Source: CBDHDN01 sp965261585 (GTDB taxonomy: Bacteria > Pseudomonadota > Alphaproteobacteria > UBA6615). From it: a stretch of DNA of 61,018 nt. The stretch is from contig CBDHDN010000065.1 in assembly GCA_965261585.1 (NCBI GenBank), forward strand, positions 1-61,018, read 5' to 3'. Positions 24,624 to 33,321 of the stretch are shown in pieces (position 1 is the first letter of the stretch; each line of letters starts with the position of its first letter). The position numbers and the translations under genes are program-made. The notes below the pieces were generated by a model. It did not search any database. It was given only the letters and a program-made list of their open reading frames with translations, and had not been told where the DNA came from.

Positions 24624-27600
24624 ATGACCATGCAAGGCGACCTCGAACAGTGGCTCAAGGTGCTGGGGCTCGGCCAATATGCCGAGGCGCTGGTTGCCAA
24701 CGCCGTCGACCTCGATACCGTCCAGTACCTGACCGACGAGGATCTGAGGGAGCTCGGCGTGCCGCTCGGGCACCGTCGCAAGCTGCAGGCCGCGCTCCAA
24801 TCCCTCGGCGAGGGCGCGCCGGCCGCGGCGCCGCCACTCAACGCCGCGGCGACACCTGCGCCTATCGAGGCGCCGTCCGGTCCGGCCGAGCCGCCGGCGA
24901 AACCACTGCCCGAACCGGTCCAGGCGGCGGCGCCCGCGCCGCCGGCGCCGCCACCGACGGCCGCACCGGCCTTCGGACTGGCATCACGGCAGCAGCCGAC
25001 AACCGGGCCGGCGCTCGCTGCCGCGTCGGCCGAGCCAGTGCCCGTGGCGGCCGCGGTGCCCGAGTCCGCCCTGCCGGCGCCAGCCGAACCGGAGCCGGCG
25101 GCGCCGGAGGCGCCGGACGCGGCGCCACCCGCGGCGGGGCGCTGGCTGCCAACCACGCCGAGGGAGGCCGCGCGCGGCACGACGGCGCTCGGCGCCGCGG
25201 CCATGGGTGTCGCCGCGCTTGGCGCGACGGCGTCGCGGCGGGTCAGGCGCGTGCCACAGGCCGAGCGGCGGCGGATCACCGCAATGTTCTGCGACCTCGT
25301 CGGCGCGGCGGAGCTGTTGGCGCAGATCGATGCCGAGCTGCTTGGCCAGGTCGTACGTGCCTATCAGGACACCTGTGCCGAGGTCGTGCAGCGCTTCGGC
25401 GGCATCGTCGCCAAATTTCAGGGCGACGGCGTGCTCGTCTATTTCGGCTATCCCGATGCGGCCGAGGACGACGCCCACCGGGCCGTCCAGGCGGCCCTCG
25501 GCGTCATCGAGGAGGTCGGCAGCCTGGTCGTCGAGGACTACGGCCAGCTACAGACCCGGGTCGGCCTGGCCTCCGGCCGCGCCGCGGTCGGCGACGACGC
25601 GGACCGGGAGCGGACGATCGTCGGCGAGGCGCCGGACGTCGCCGGGCGGCTGCAGGCGCTGGCCGCGCCCGACCGCATCGTCATGGACGAGGCGACGCAG
25701 GCGCTCGTCGAGGGGATGTTCGAGCTGGTCGAGCAGGGCCCGTGCGAGCTGCCGGGCTTGGCCGAGCCGGTCGATGTCTGGCAGCTGGCGACCGGCGAGG
25801 AGACCGTGCCCGAAGCCCCCGCTGCCGTCCGGGCCGCCGACGGGGCTGCCGACGGGGCTGCCGACCCTGCCGCCGTAGCCGTGTCGCGGCCCCACGGCGG
25901 GCCCTTGCCCATGGTCGGCCGCGAGCCGGAGCTCGCCCAGCTCGTCGCCTGCTGGGAGCAGGCGGGCCAGGGTCAGGTCGTGCTGCTGTCCGGTGAGGCC
26001 GGCATCGGCAAGTCGCGCCTGTTGCAGGCGTTCCAGGAGCGGCTGGCGAACACCGACCACATGCGGCTGCGCTACAACTGCGCACCGGGCCGCGGTAGCG
26101 GCGCGCTTTACCCGGTGATCAACCAGCTCGAGCACGCCGCCGGCTTCGAGCGCCAGGATACGCCGGAGCAGCGGGTGCAGAAGCTGGTGGCGCTGCTCGC
26201 CCAGGCGACGCGGGACGTCGCGGCGATCGCGCCCCTGTTCGCGGCCCTGCTGTCGCTGCCGGCCGACCGGCGCTGGCACGCGCTGGAGCTCGATCCGGCG
26301 CAGCAAAAGGAAGCCACGTTCGCGGCGCTGGGGGCTCAGCTGGCGCGGCTGGCGGCGCAGCGTCCCGTCGTCATGGTGCTCGAGGACGCGCACTGGATCG
26401 ACCCGACCTCGCAGGAGCTGTTCGCGCGGTTCGCCGCCCATATAGCCGGGCTGCCGGTGCTGCTCGCCGCCACGTTCCGGCCCGACTACCGGCCGCCGAT
26501 CGCGGCGGGCGGGCACGTCACGGCGATCCAGCTTGGCCGCCTCGGGCGCGACGACATGGCGGCGATAGCCGCCGCTCTGGCCGGCGGCCGCCCGGTACCG
26601 GGCGAGGTGGTCGACGAGGTCGCCGGCCGCACTGGCGGGCTGCCCCTGTTCGTCGAGGAGCTGACGAAGCTGGTCCTGGAGACCGGCATCGTCCGCGATG
26701 ACGGCGGCCGGCTCGCCCTCGACAACTCGGTCGGCCTGATGGCGCTGCCGGCGACACTGCACGACACGCTGCTCGCGCGCCTCGACCGCATTCCGGCGGC
26801 CAAGGAGGTGGCGCAGTTCGCGGCGGCAATCGGGCAGGAGTTCTCCCGTGCGCTCGTCTACGCGGTCGCGCAGCAGCCCGAGGCAACGCTGGCGGCGGCG
26901 CTGGATGCGCTCACGGCGGCGGAGCTGATCGGCGCCGGCGGCACACCGTCGGACGCGAGTTACCGCTTCACCCACGCCGCGGTTCAGGAGGCGGTGTACG
27001 GCACCATGGCGCGCGGCCTGGCGAAGCAGGTGCACGGCCGCATCGCCCAGGTCATCGCGACCGAGTTCCCGGCGCTGGCCGAGACGTCGCCGGAGCGGCT
27101 GGCCCATCATCTGACCGAGGCCGGCGACGGCGCCAAGGCGGTCGTCGCGTGGCGCCGGGCCGCCGAGCTGGCCGCGTCGATTGAGGCGGTGGCCCACCTG
27201 ACGCGGGCGCTGGAGCTGGCGGCCGAGCTGCCGAAGGGCCACGACCGCCTGTCGCTCGAGCTCGACCTCAGGATGGAGATCGCCGTCCCGCTGATCGCGG
27301 CCAAGGGCTACTCCGCCGCGGAGACCGAGCAGAACTACTCGATCGCGCTGGAGCTGTGCCGCAAGCTGGGCGCGACGTCGCGCCTGCTGCCCGTGCTGTA
27401 TGGCCGCTGGGTGCACCTGTTCATCGGCGGCGCCGTCGCCAAGAGCCGCGATAGGGCGGCCGAGATCCTCAAGCTGGCCGACACCCAGGAGGACGAGGGC
27501 ACGCTGGCCGCCGCGCACCGGCTGATGGGCACGTCGCTGCTGTTCGCCGGTGAGCCGGAGACCGCGCGCCAGTATCTCGAGGGCGCAATGTCGCTCTACA

Positions 27601-27828
27601 ATCCGCGTGCCCATGCCGACCTTGCCGACATCTACGGCCAGGATGTCGGCGCCGCCGTGCTCAGCACCCTGGCGCTGGCGTTGTGGCAGCTTGGCTATGG
27701 CGACAAGGCGCGGGCCCGCGGCGTCGAGGCGCTGAAGCTCGCCAAGTCGGCCGACCATGCGAACACGACGGCCTATGCCAGCTATCATGTCGAGGGCATC
27801 CTCGGCCTCCTGTGCCGCGACTGGAGGG
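24624..27828 (+). pseudogene. SAM-domain / class III nucleotide cyclase / AAA ATPase, 5' part interrupted by an IS
   Basis: This is the first 1068 codons of a large signalling protein. A SAM domain (LEQWLKVLGLGQYAEAL to about residue 60) is followed by an Ala/Pro-rich linker (65-205). A class III cyclase domain comes next (about 218-385, metal Asp in MFCDLVG and GDGVLVYFG), and then an AAA/NB-ARC-like ATPase (MVGREPEL, Walker A GEAGIGKS near 460, VMVLEDAHWID Walker B) with a helical repeat region. Such proteins couple nucleotide second-messenger output to ATP-dependent sensing. The 1404-bp element at 27829 breaks the frame after LLCRDWR, adding only a few foreign codons before a stop at 27845. 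Removing the element and one target copy restores a 1238-codon frame, apart from an in-frame TAG downstream. The cyclase domain itself is intact and could still be made. Confidence 0.85.
27812..27828. repeat. 17-bp target duplication, left copy
   Basis: GTGCCGCGACTGGAGGG immediately precedes the element and is repeated exactly at 29233-29249. Confidence 0.9.
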
Positions 27829-29232
27829 TGTCGAGAACATTCTGAGTTGACCGGTTTATGTACCATATGAGTTGACCGCTTCTGTTGCGGTTTCTGGCCC
27901 TGTGGGGAAGTGGTCGGTCGCGGAGCGGCTGTCCACTTGTCCACAGGGCGCCGGTCGGTTGCGTCGAAGCGGGTCACGCGGCCTCGCGGGTTTGGCTGTC
28001 GATCGGTTGGCCATCGGCGTGGTATCGCGCCAGACATCGCGGTCCATGGAAGACGGCCATTGTGCCGTCGGGGTATTCGTGGACGCGGACCCTGGCCTTG
28101 ACGTAATGGCGGCGGTGGCGGCCGGCGGGGATCTGAAGTGCCAGGCGCTTGTAGCGCACCGTGTTGTCGTTTGAGACGGTGCGTTCCTCGTGGATGCACA
28201 GGATGTCGTCGAGCGCGCCGGTGAAGGGGACGAAGGCGGTGCCCTGGTCCTCGGCCGGGGTCGCGAAGCGGGCGTTGTGTTGTGGCAGGAAGACCTCCTT
28301 GAGGAAGCGGTTGGCCTCGACCATGTCGGTGATGCCGGCGAGCCTGAGTTCCTGGGGCAGGCGCTTCTGCAAGGTGCCGAACATGCGCTCCGAGCGCCCC
28401 CTTGCCTCGGGCGAGTAGGCCGGGATCAACTCGATGCCGAGCTGCGCCAGGGCGCGGCCGACCTGGGTCGGGGTGTCCTTGTCCACCTTGCCGCCGGCCT
28501 CGGGCGTGTTCCAGTAGTGGCTGGCGCGGTCGGCGTAGAGCGAGCAGAACAGGCCCTTGGCCCGGATCGCCTCGGACACCCCCTGGAAGCTCGACATGGT
28601 GCCCTCTTCGGCGACGAAGAAGGCCGAGTAGATATCGCTGGTCGCATCGTCCATGGTGACGATCAGGTCCCACCATCGACCGGGGACCCACTCGTGGCTC
28701 GAGCCGTCCTGGTGCAACATCATGCCGGGCAGGGCACGGCGCGGCCGCTTGCGCCGGTGCGCCCCACGCCTGGGCGCCGCGCGCCTGCGCCCATGGGCTT
28801 GCAAGCTCAGCCGCAGCCAGTTGTAGCTGCGCTTGAAGCCGTGATCGGCCACCAGCTTCTCGTGGAAGTGCTTGGCCGTGAAGTCCCAGTAGCGGGTGTC
28901 GAACAACTCCAGCACCCGCGCCACCTCGTCCACCGGCGCGCGCCGCGCCGAGAGGCGGCCCAGGCGGCGGTCGTAGAGACCGTCGGCTCCCTCCGCCTCG
29001 TAGCGGTCGCGCCAGCGCCGGAAGGTGCGCTCCGAGACACCCAGAACCTCCGCCGCCTCCGCCTGGCTCAAGCCACCCCGATGGGTGCGCCCGTAAACCT
29101 CCTCGAACTTCATCAATCTCAGTCCCTGTACCTGCTCCGTCCAACGCATCGCCTCCCTCCATGGCTTGGAGGCGTTCTAAAACCGGACAGACCATCTGGT
29201 ACATAAACCGGACATATCGCGTGTTACCGACA
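27829..29232 (-). mobile_element. ISNCY/IS1202-like insertion sequence, copy A, 1404 bp
   Basis: The ends are imperfect inverted repeats of about 35 bp. Both start TGTCG and share AACA and the inner block CCGGTTTATGTACC (27829-27864 and 29198-29232). One transposase gene fills the element on the minus strand. A 17-bp direct repeat flanks it, an unusually long duplication. A second, nearly identical copy lies inverted at 58023-59426. The target was the cyclase/ATPase gene. Family assignment rests on the transposase (HQDGSSHEW motif) and the long duplication, from memory of the family rather than a database match. Confidence 0.9.
27974..29149 (-). CDS. ISNCY/IS1202-like transposase (copy A)
   Basis: The 391-aa protein has an N-terminal helix-turn-helix (GLSQAEAAEVLGVSERTFRRW, 28-48) and an integrase-type core. 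Core motifs include MLHQDGSSHEWVPG, IVTMDDATSDIYSAF, the region with LYADRASHYW, and YSPEARGRSERMFGTLQ, whose Glu probably completes the DDE set. A basic arm (RRKRPRRA) precedes the core. It differs from copy B at only two obvious residues (W versus R at position 3, and P versus Q in KEVFLPQHN). The frame is intact. Confidence 0.9.
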   Translation of the reverse strand: MRWTEQVQGLRLMKFEEVYGRTHRGGLSQAEAAEVLGVSERTFRRWRDRYEAEGADGLYDRRLGRLSARRAPVDEVARVLELFDTRYWDFTAKHFHEKLVADHGFKRSYNWLRLSLQAHGRRRAAPRRGAHRRKRPRRALPGMMLHQDGSSHEWVPGRWWDLIVTMDDATSDIYSAFFVAEEGTMSSFQGVSEAIRAKGLFCSLYADRASHYWNTPEAGGKVDKDTPTQVGRALAQLGIELIPAYSPEARGRSERMFGTLQKRLPQELRLAGITDMVEANRFLKEVFLPQHNARFATPAEDQGTAFVPFTGALDDILCIHEERTVSNDNTVRYKRLALQIPAGRHRRHYVKARVRVHEYPDGTMAVFHGPRCLARYHADGQPIDSQTREAA

Positions 29233-29249
29233 GTGCCGCGACTGGAGGG
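29233..29249. repeat. 17-bp target duplication, right copy
   Basis: Exact repeat of 27812-27828 directly behind the element; it carries codons of the interrupted cyclase gene. Confidence 0.9.
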
Positions 29250-29758
29250 CGGTCGAGCGCGGCGGCAAGGACCTCGTCGGGTTCGCCAACGACCAGGATC
29301 TGCAGCTGTGGCGGGTCGCCGGCGGCGGCGCCGGCGCCGCGGCCCGGGCCATGCGTAAGGGCAAGGCCGAGCAGCTCGACCACTACGCCGCGGCGCTCGA
29401 CGCCTATTCCGCGCTGCCGGTCGGGCTCTATCTGCCGTTTTTGTTGTGCGTCATGGCCGAGGCCTAGGCGGCGGCCGGCCAGTTGCACCGTCTGCGCGGC
29501 GAGTTGCTGCTCGCCGTCTCGCCGGAAAACACCGCCCAGGCCGAGCCGTCGCTGCGCAAGGCCCTCGAGCTGGCCGGCGCCCACCAGGCCAAGATGCTCG
29601 AGTGGCGCGCCGCCATGAGCCTCGCCCGCCTGCGCCGCGACCAGGGCAAGTCGGGCGTCGCCCGCGCCGTCCTCGCCCCCGTCTTCGGCTGGTTCACCGA
29701 AGGCTTCAAGCTGCCCGACCTAAAAGACGCCCGCGACCTGCTGCGCGACGTGGGGTAG
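29250..29758 (+). pseudogene. 3' part of the interrupted cyclase/ATPase gene
   Basis: Reading on from LLCRDWR across the element gives AVERGGKDLVGFAND and a helical, TPR-like tail ending LKDARDLLRDVG at 29758. An in-frame TAG at 29465-29467 splits this part (MAEA-stop-AAAGQLHRLRGELLLAV). The sequence on both sides of the TAG is normal for the family, so the TAG is a point mutation, probably gained after the insertion removed selection. No start signal would make the tail expressed alone, although a TTG frame opens at 29483. Confidence 0.8.
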
Positions 29759-29788
29759 AGGGCGGCTGGCCGTTATACTTGGACGGCC

Positions 29789-30088
29789 ATGCCCAGAGTC
29801 CGCCTGTTGCCCAACCCGCGTCCCGGGGAGATCCTGTTCGAGGAGTTCCTGCAGCCGATGGCGCTGAGCCAGAATGCGCTGGCCCGCGCCATTCACGTGC
29901 CGCCCCGGCGCGTCAACGAGCTTGTTCTTGGCAAGCGGTCGGTGACGGCGGACACCGACCTGCGGCTTTCGCGGTACTTCGGCGTTTCGGCGGGGTTCTT
30001 TTTGGACCTGCAGGCCGACTACGACCTGATGGAACGGCGCCGGCAGTTGGGGAACGATCTGAAAGCCATCAAGCCGCGTGTCGCATAG
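29789..30088 (+). CDS. HigA-family antitoxin without a visible HigB
   Basis: The 99-aa protein has the HigA/VapI Xre-type fold: NPRPGEILFEEFLQPMALSQNALARAIHVPPRRVNELVLGKR is the helix-turn-helix region, followed by TADTDLRLSRYFGVSAGFFLDLQADYDL. HigA normally neutralises the RNase HigB encoded directly upstream. Here only 30 nt separate it from the remains of the cyclase gene, and no HigB-like frame occurs on either side. It may be an orphan regulator or partner an unlinked toxin. Confidence 0.87.
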   Translation: MPRVRLLPNPRPGEILFEEFLQPMALSQNALARAIHVPPRRVNELVLGKRSVTADTDLRLSRYFGVSAGFFLDLQADYDLMERRRQLGNDLKAIKPRVA

Positions 30089-30180
30089 CTCTACGACAAG
30101 TGTGGCCGGGTGGGTTTGGCCCAAGCTATGCCGGGGAGGGTGAGGAGGCGCCTCCTCCGCAGGCCGAACCCGGCCCCGCC

Positions 30181-31311
30181 TTACTCCGGCCGTTCGCGCA
30201 GCAGGGCGTGGCGGTCGGCGGCGGCGAGCCGGTCGACGATGGCCTTGACCTGCTGGGTGTGCTCGCGCGGCGCGACGAGGACGGCGTCGGGCGTGGCGAC
30301 GACGACCATGTTGGTGAGGCCGATGGCGGCGATGAGGGGGCCGTCGCTGTGCAGATAGGAGGCGCGGGTGCCGGCCTCGACGACGTCGCCGAGGATGACG
30401 TTGCCGTGGCGGTCGGCGTCGCCGATCTCCCACAGCGCTGACCATGAGCCGACATCGCTCCAGCCCATGTCGGCCGGCACGACGGCGGCGTGCTCGGTGT
30501 GCTCCATGACCGCGTAGTCGATCGAGACCGCCGGCGCCGTGCCGAAGGCGGCGGCGTCGGCGCGGAAGAAGTCGGCGTCGGCGCGGCCGGCCGTCAGCGC
30601 CGCGCGCGCGGCGGCGAGGATCTCGGGCGCCAGGCGCTCGAGCTCGGCGAGAAACACGCTCGTCCGGAACACGAACATGCCGCTGTTCCAGTAGTAGTCG
30701 CCGCTGACGAGGTAGGCCTGGGCGGTCTCCTCGTCCGGCTTTTCGACGAACGCCGTGACGGCGAGCACGCCGTCGGCGTCGGCCAACGGCGCGCCGCCAT
30801 GGATGTAGCCGAACCCGGTCTCGGGCCCGCGCGGCGTGATGCCGAACGTGACGAGGTGGCCGGCGGCGGCCGCCGTGGCGGCGCGGTCCAGTGCCGCGTT
30901 GAACGCTGCGACGTCGTGGATCACGTGGTCCGACGGCAGCACGACCATGATCGCGTCGTCGTGCGCACGCGTCAGCCATAGCGCCGCCAGGGCCACGGCC
31001 GGCGCGGTGTTGCGGGCCATGGGCTCGAGCAGGATCGCCTGGTGCGCAGTGCCGTCGGCGCGCAGCTGCTCGGCGACGAGGAAGCGGTGGTCCTCGTTGC
31101 AGACGATCAGCGGCGGCGCAAAGCGTGGGTCGCCGGCGACCCGGGCGACCGTTTCCTGCAGCATCGTGCGCGCGGCCGCCAGCGGCAGGAACTGCTTTGG
31201 ATAGCGCTGGCGGCTCATCGGCCACAGCCGCGTGCCGGCGCCGCCCGACAGGATGACCGGCGTCATGGTCGCCTGGGCCATGGGCATCTGGGTCATGGGC
31301 ATCTGGGTCAT
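30181..31311 (-). CDS. manC: Mannose-1-phosphate guanylyltransferase
   Basis: The 376-aa nucleotidyltransferase makes GDP-mannose from mannose-1-phosphate and GTP. The signature LSGGAGTRLWPMSRQRYPKQF (residues 21-41) binds the nucleotide, and FVEKP and NSGMFVFR are the sugar-phosphate motifs. It lacks the C-terminal isomerase domain of bifunctional AlgA-type enzymes. The start is the first of several in-phase ATGs created by a 15-bp repeat; GGAGGG lies 4 nt before it. The last ATG (before TPVILSGG) would also give a complete enzyme. It is divergent from the nitrilase gene. GDP-mannose would feed surface polysaccharide synthesis. Confidence 0.93.
   Translation of the reverse strand: MTQMPMTQMPMAQATMTPVILSGGAGTRLWPMSRQRYPKQFLPLAAARTMLQETVARVAGDPRFAPPLIVCNEDHRFLVAEQLRADGTAHQAILLEPMARNTAPAVALAALWLTRAHDDAIMVVLPSDHVIHDVAAFNAALDRAATAAAAGHLVTFGITPRGPETGFGYIHGGAPLADADGVLAVTAFVEKPDEETAQAYLVSGDYYWNSGMFVFRTSVFLAELERLAPEILAAARAALTAGRADADFFRADAAAFGTAPAVSIDYAVMEHTEHAAVVPADMGWSDVGSWSALWEIGDADRHGNVILGDVVEAGTRASYLHSDGPLIAAIGLTNMVVVATPDAVLVAPREHTQQVKAIVDRLAAADRHALLRERPE
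31267..31311 (-). repeat. Tandem 15-bp repeat at the manC start
   Basis: Two perfect copies of ATGACCCAGATGCCC and one diverged copy (ATGGCCCAGGCGACC) encode MTQMP MTQMP MAQAT. Each copy carries an in-phase ATG, so the start of translation and the N-terminal length could vary by slippage. Confidence 0.8.
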
Positions 31312-31417
31312 GGGCCCTCCACTATCAGTTGGACCGGCTGGCGACCCACCGGGCTTTGCCCGGCCACCGCAAGAGGGCATTATCCGAAGCCGACCCTTAA
31401 CTGCAAATGAAACCCGC

Positions 31418-32257
31418 ATGAAGATCTCGGTCATCCAAGTCAATGCCGGCGACGACAAGCCGGCGAACCTCGACGCCGCGCGTGCCCTCGTCGGCACGGC
31501 GGTCACGGCCGACCGGCCCGATATGGTCGTGCTGCCGGAGATGTTCGCCTACATGGGCGGCACGGTGGACAGCCGCCGCGCCAATGCCGAGGCGCTGCCG
31601 GTGAACGGCGCAGGGGACGGCGCAGGGGCCGGCGGCACGGCCTACGAGGCGCTGCGCGGCCTGGCCCGCGACAACGGCATCTTCGTCCATGGCGGCAGCT
31701 TCCTCGAGCAGGACGGCGACGCCTTCTACAACACGACCGTCGCGTTCGACCGCGCCGGGGCCGAGCTGGCGCGCTATCGCAAGATCCACCTGTTCGACGT
31801 GACGACGCCCGACGGCGTGCCCTATCGCGAGTCCGACACGATCGGCCGCGGTGACGCCGTCGTCACCTACGAGGCCGACGGCATCAAGGTCGGCTGCTCG
31901 ATCTGCTACGACCTGCGCTTCGGCGAGCTCTACCGCGCCCTGGCCGAGGCCGGCGCCCAGGTCATCATGGTGCCGTCGGCGTTCACGCTGCAGACCGGCA
32001 AGGACCACTGGGAGCTGCTGCTGCGCGCCCGCGCCGTCGAGACCGAGACCTACGTCGTCGCGCCGGACCAGATCGGCCACTTTCGCGAGAACAACGCACC
32101 GCGCGCTTGCTGGGGCCATTCGATGATCGTCGATCCGTGGGGCCATGTCCTGGCCCAGGCCCAGGACAAGCCCGGCTTCGCCAGTGCCAATATCGACCTC
32201 GCCTACCTGGCCGACGTGCGCGAACGCTTGCCGGTGCACGAGCACCGCGTGCTTTAG
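31418..32257 (+). CDS. Carbon-nitrogen hydrolase (nitrilase superfamily)
   Basis: The 279-aa protein carries the complete catalytic triad: E41 (VLPEMFAYMG), K122 (RYRKIHLFD) and nucleophile C163 (CSICYDLRFGELYR). The last motif and the overall length match the Nit1/Nit2-like branch, which includes omega-amidase and deaminated-glutathione amidase. The ATG at 31418 starts directly at the first beta strand. A ribokinase-like and an M20 amidohydrolase gene follow on the same strand, separated from it by a long hairpin. The exact amide substrate is not deducible. Confidence 0.9.
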   Translation: MKISVIQVNAGDDKPANLDAARALVGTAVTADRPDMVVLPEMFAYMGGTVDSRRANAEALPVNGAGDGAGAGGTAYEALRGLARDNGIFVHGGSFLEQDGDAFYNTTVAFDRAGAELARYRKIHLFDVTTPDGVPYRESDTIGRGDAVVTYEADGIKVGCSICYDLRFGELYRALAEAGAQVIMVPSAFTLQTGKDHWELLLRARAVETETYVVAPDQIGHFRENNAPRACWGHSMIVDPWGHVLAQAQDKPGFASANIDLAYLADVRERLPVHEHRVL

Positions 32258-32273
32258 GGTGTGTAGACACATC

Positions 32274-32327
32274 ACCCCCCACTCCAACCCTCTCCCCCCC
32301 CCTGGGGGGAGGGTTGGAGTGGGGGGT
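32274..32327. repeat. Long palindromic hairpin in front of the ribokinase gene
   Basis: ACCCCCCACTCCAACCCTC (32274-32292) pairs perfectly over 19 bp with 32309-32327, with further C/G pairing inside. The G-run of the right arm ends 10 nt before the ribokinase ATG and is the only Shine-Dalgarno-like sequence there. The hairpin could end nitrilase transcripts, hide the ribosome binding site, or both. Palindromes of this composition are dispersed repeats in many proteobacterial genomes. Confidence 0.75.
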
Positions 32328-32336
32328 ATCGCGACC

Positions 32337-33305
32337 ATGATCGTCGTCTTCGGCTCGTTGAACGTCGATATGCTGGTGACGGTGGACCATCTGCCGCGGC
32401 CCGGCGAGACCGTGCTCACCCCCGACTATGTGCTGGTGCCCGGCAGCAAGGGCGCAAACCAGGCCTGTGCGGCGGCGCGCGCGGCCGGCGGCGGCGGCGA
32501 GGTGACGATGATCGGCCAGGTCGGTCAGGACGACTTGGGGCCGATCGCGACCCATCTGCTGATCGAGGCCGGCGTCGACACGAGCCATATCGGCCGGGCC
32601 GCGCGGCCGACGGCCTGCGCCCTGATCTGGGTCGACAAGGCCGGCGAGAACGCCATCGTCGTCGCCAGCGGCGCCAACCTGGAGGCGCGCGCCGAACAAG
32701 TGCCCGACGCGCTGCTCGGCCCCGACACCTGGCTGGTCGTGCAGATGGAGGTGCCGGTCGAGCAGAACTGGCCGCTGATCGAGCGGGCGCACGCGCGCGG
32801 CGCGCGGATCATCCTCAACGTCGCACCGGCCCAGGCCGTGCCGGCGGCGGTCCTCGGCAAGATCCATATCCTGGTCGTCAACGAGATCGAGGCCGCCATG
32901 GTCGCCGAGGACGAGGGGCTTGCGGCCGAGGGCCTTGGGCCCGCGGGCCTCGCCTCTGCCGATGACCCGCGGGGGGCGGCGCGGGCGCTGGCGGCGCGCC
33001 ACGGCCTCACCTGCATCGTCACCCTGGGCCGCGACGGCGCCGCGGCGTTCGCGCCCGACGGCGCCTGGTCCGTCGGCGCCCTGCCGATCACGCCGATCGA
33101 CACGACCGGCGCCGGCGACGGCTTCGTCGGCACCCTCGCGGCGGCGCTGAACGCCGGTGCGCCGCTGCCCGACGCCCTGCGCCGGGCCAGTGTCGGCGCG
33201 GCCCTGGCCTGCCTCACGGTCGGCTGTCAGTCGGCCTTCGCCGGCGCCGACGCGATCGCCGCGCGCCTCGGCGACCTGCCGCCGGCGGCCCCGGTCGGAA
33301 CCTGA
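32337..33305 (+). CDS. PfkB-family carbohydrate kinase, ribokinase-like
   Basis: The 322-aa protein has both PfkB signatures: an N-terminal GSKGANQACAAARA-type glycine motif (38-51) and the C-terminal DTTGAGDGFVG motif containing the catalytic Asp and anion hole. The start VVFGSLNVDMLVTVDHLPRPGET is ribokinase-like, so ribose or a related pentose/nucleoside is the likely substrate. A slightly extended segment around 32920-32990 (AAEGLGPAGLASADDP) lies between the domains. The M20 hydrolase gene follows after 16 nt. Confidence 0.88.
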   Translation: MIVVFGSLNVDMLVTVDHLPRPGETVLTPDYVLVPGSKGANQACAAARAAGGGGEVTMIGQVGQDDLGPIATHLLIEAGVDTSHIGRAARPTACALIWVDKAGENAIVVASGANLEARAEQVPDALLGPDTWLVVQMEVPVEQNWPLIERAHARGARIILNVAPAQAVPAAVLGKIHILVVNEIEAAMVAEDEGLAAEGLGPAGLASADDPRGAARALAARHGLTCIVTLGRDGAAAFAPDGAWSVGALPITPIDTTGAGDGFVGTLAAALNAGAPLPDALRRASVGAALACLTVGCQSAFAGADAIAARLGDLPPAAPVGT

Positions 33306-33321
33306 GGCGCGGGGAGAGACC

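Noticed and set aside
25548..29204. 1218-codon minus-strand frame across the cyclase gene and element copy A
   Set aside because: It crosses an element boundary and is Arg/Gly/Pro-rich without domains. The plus-strand cyclase and the transposase are the real genes.
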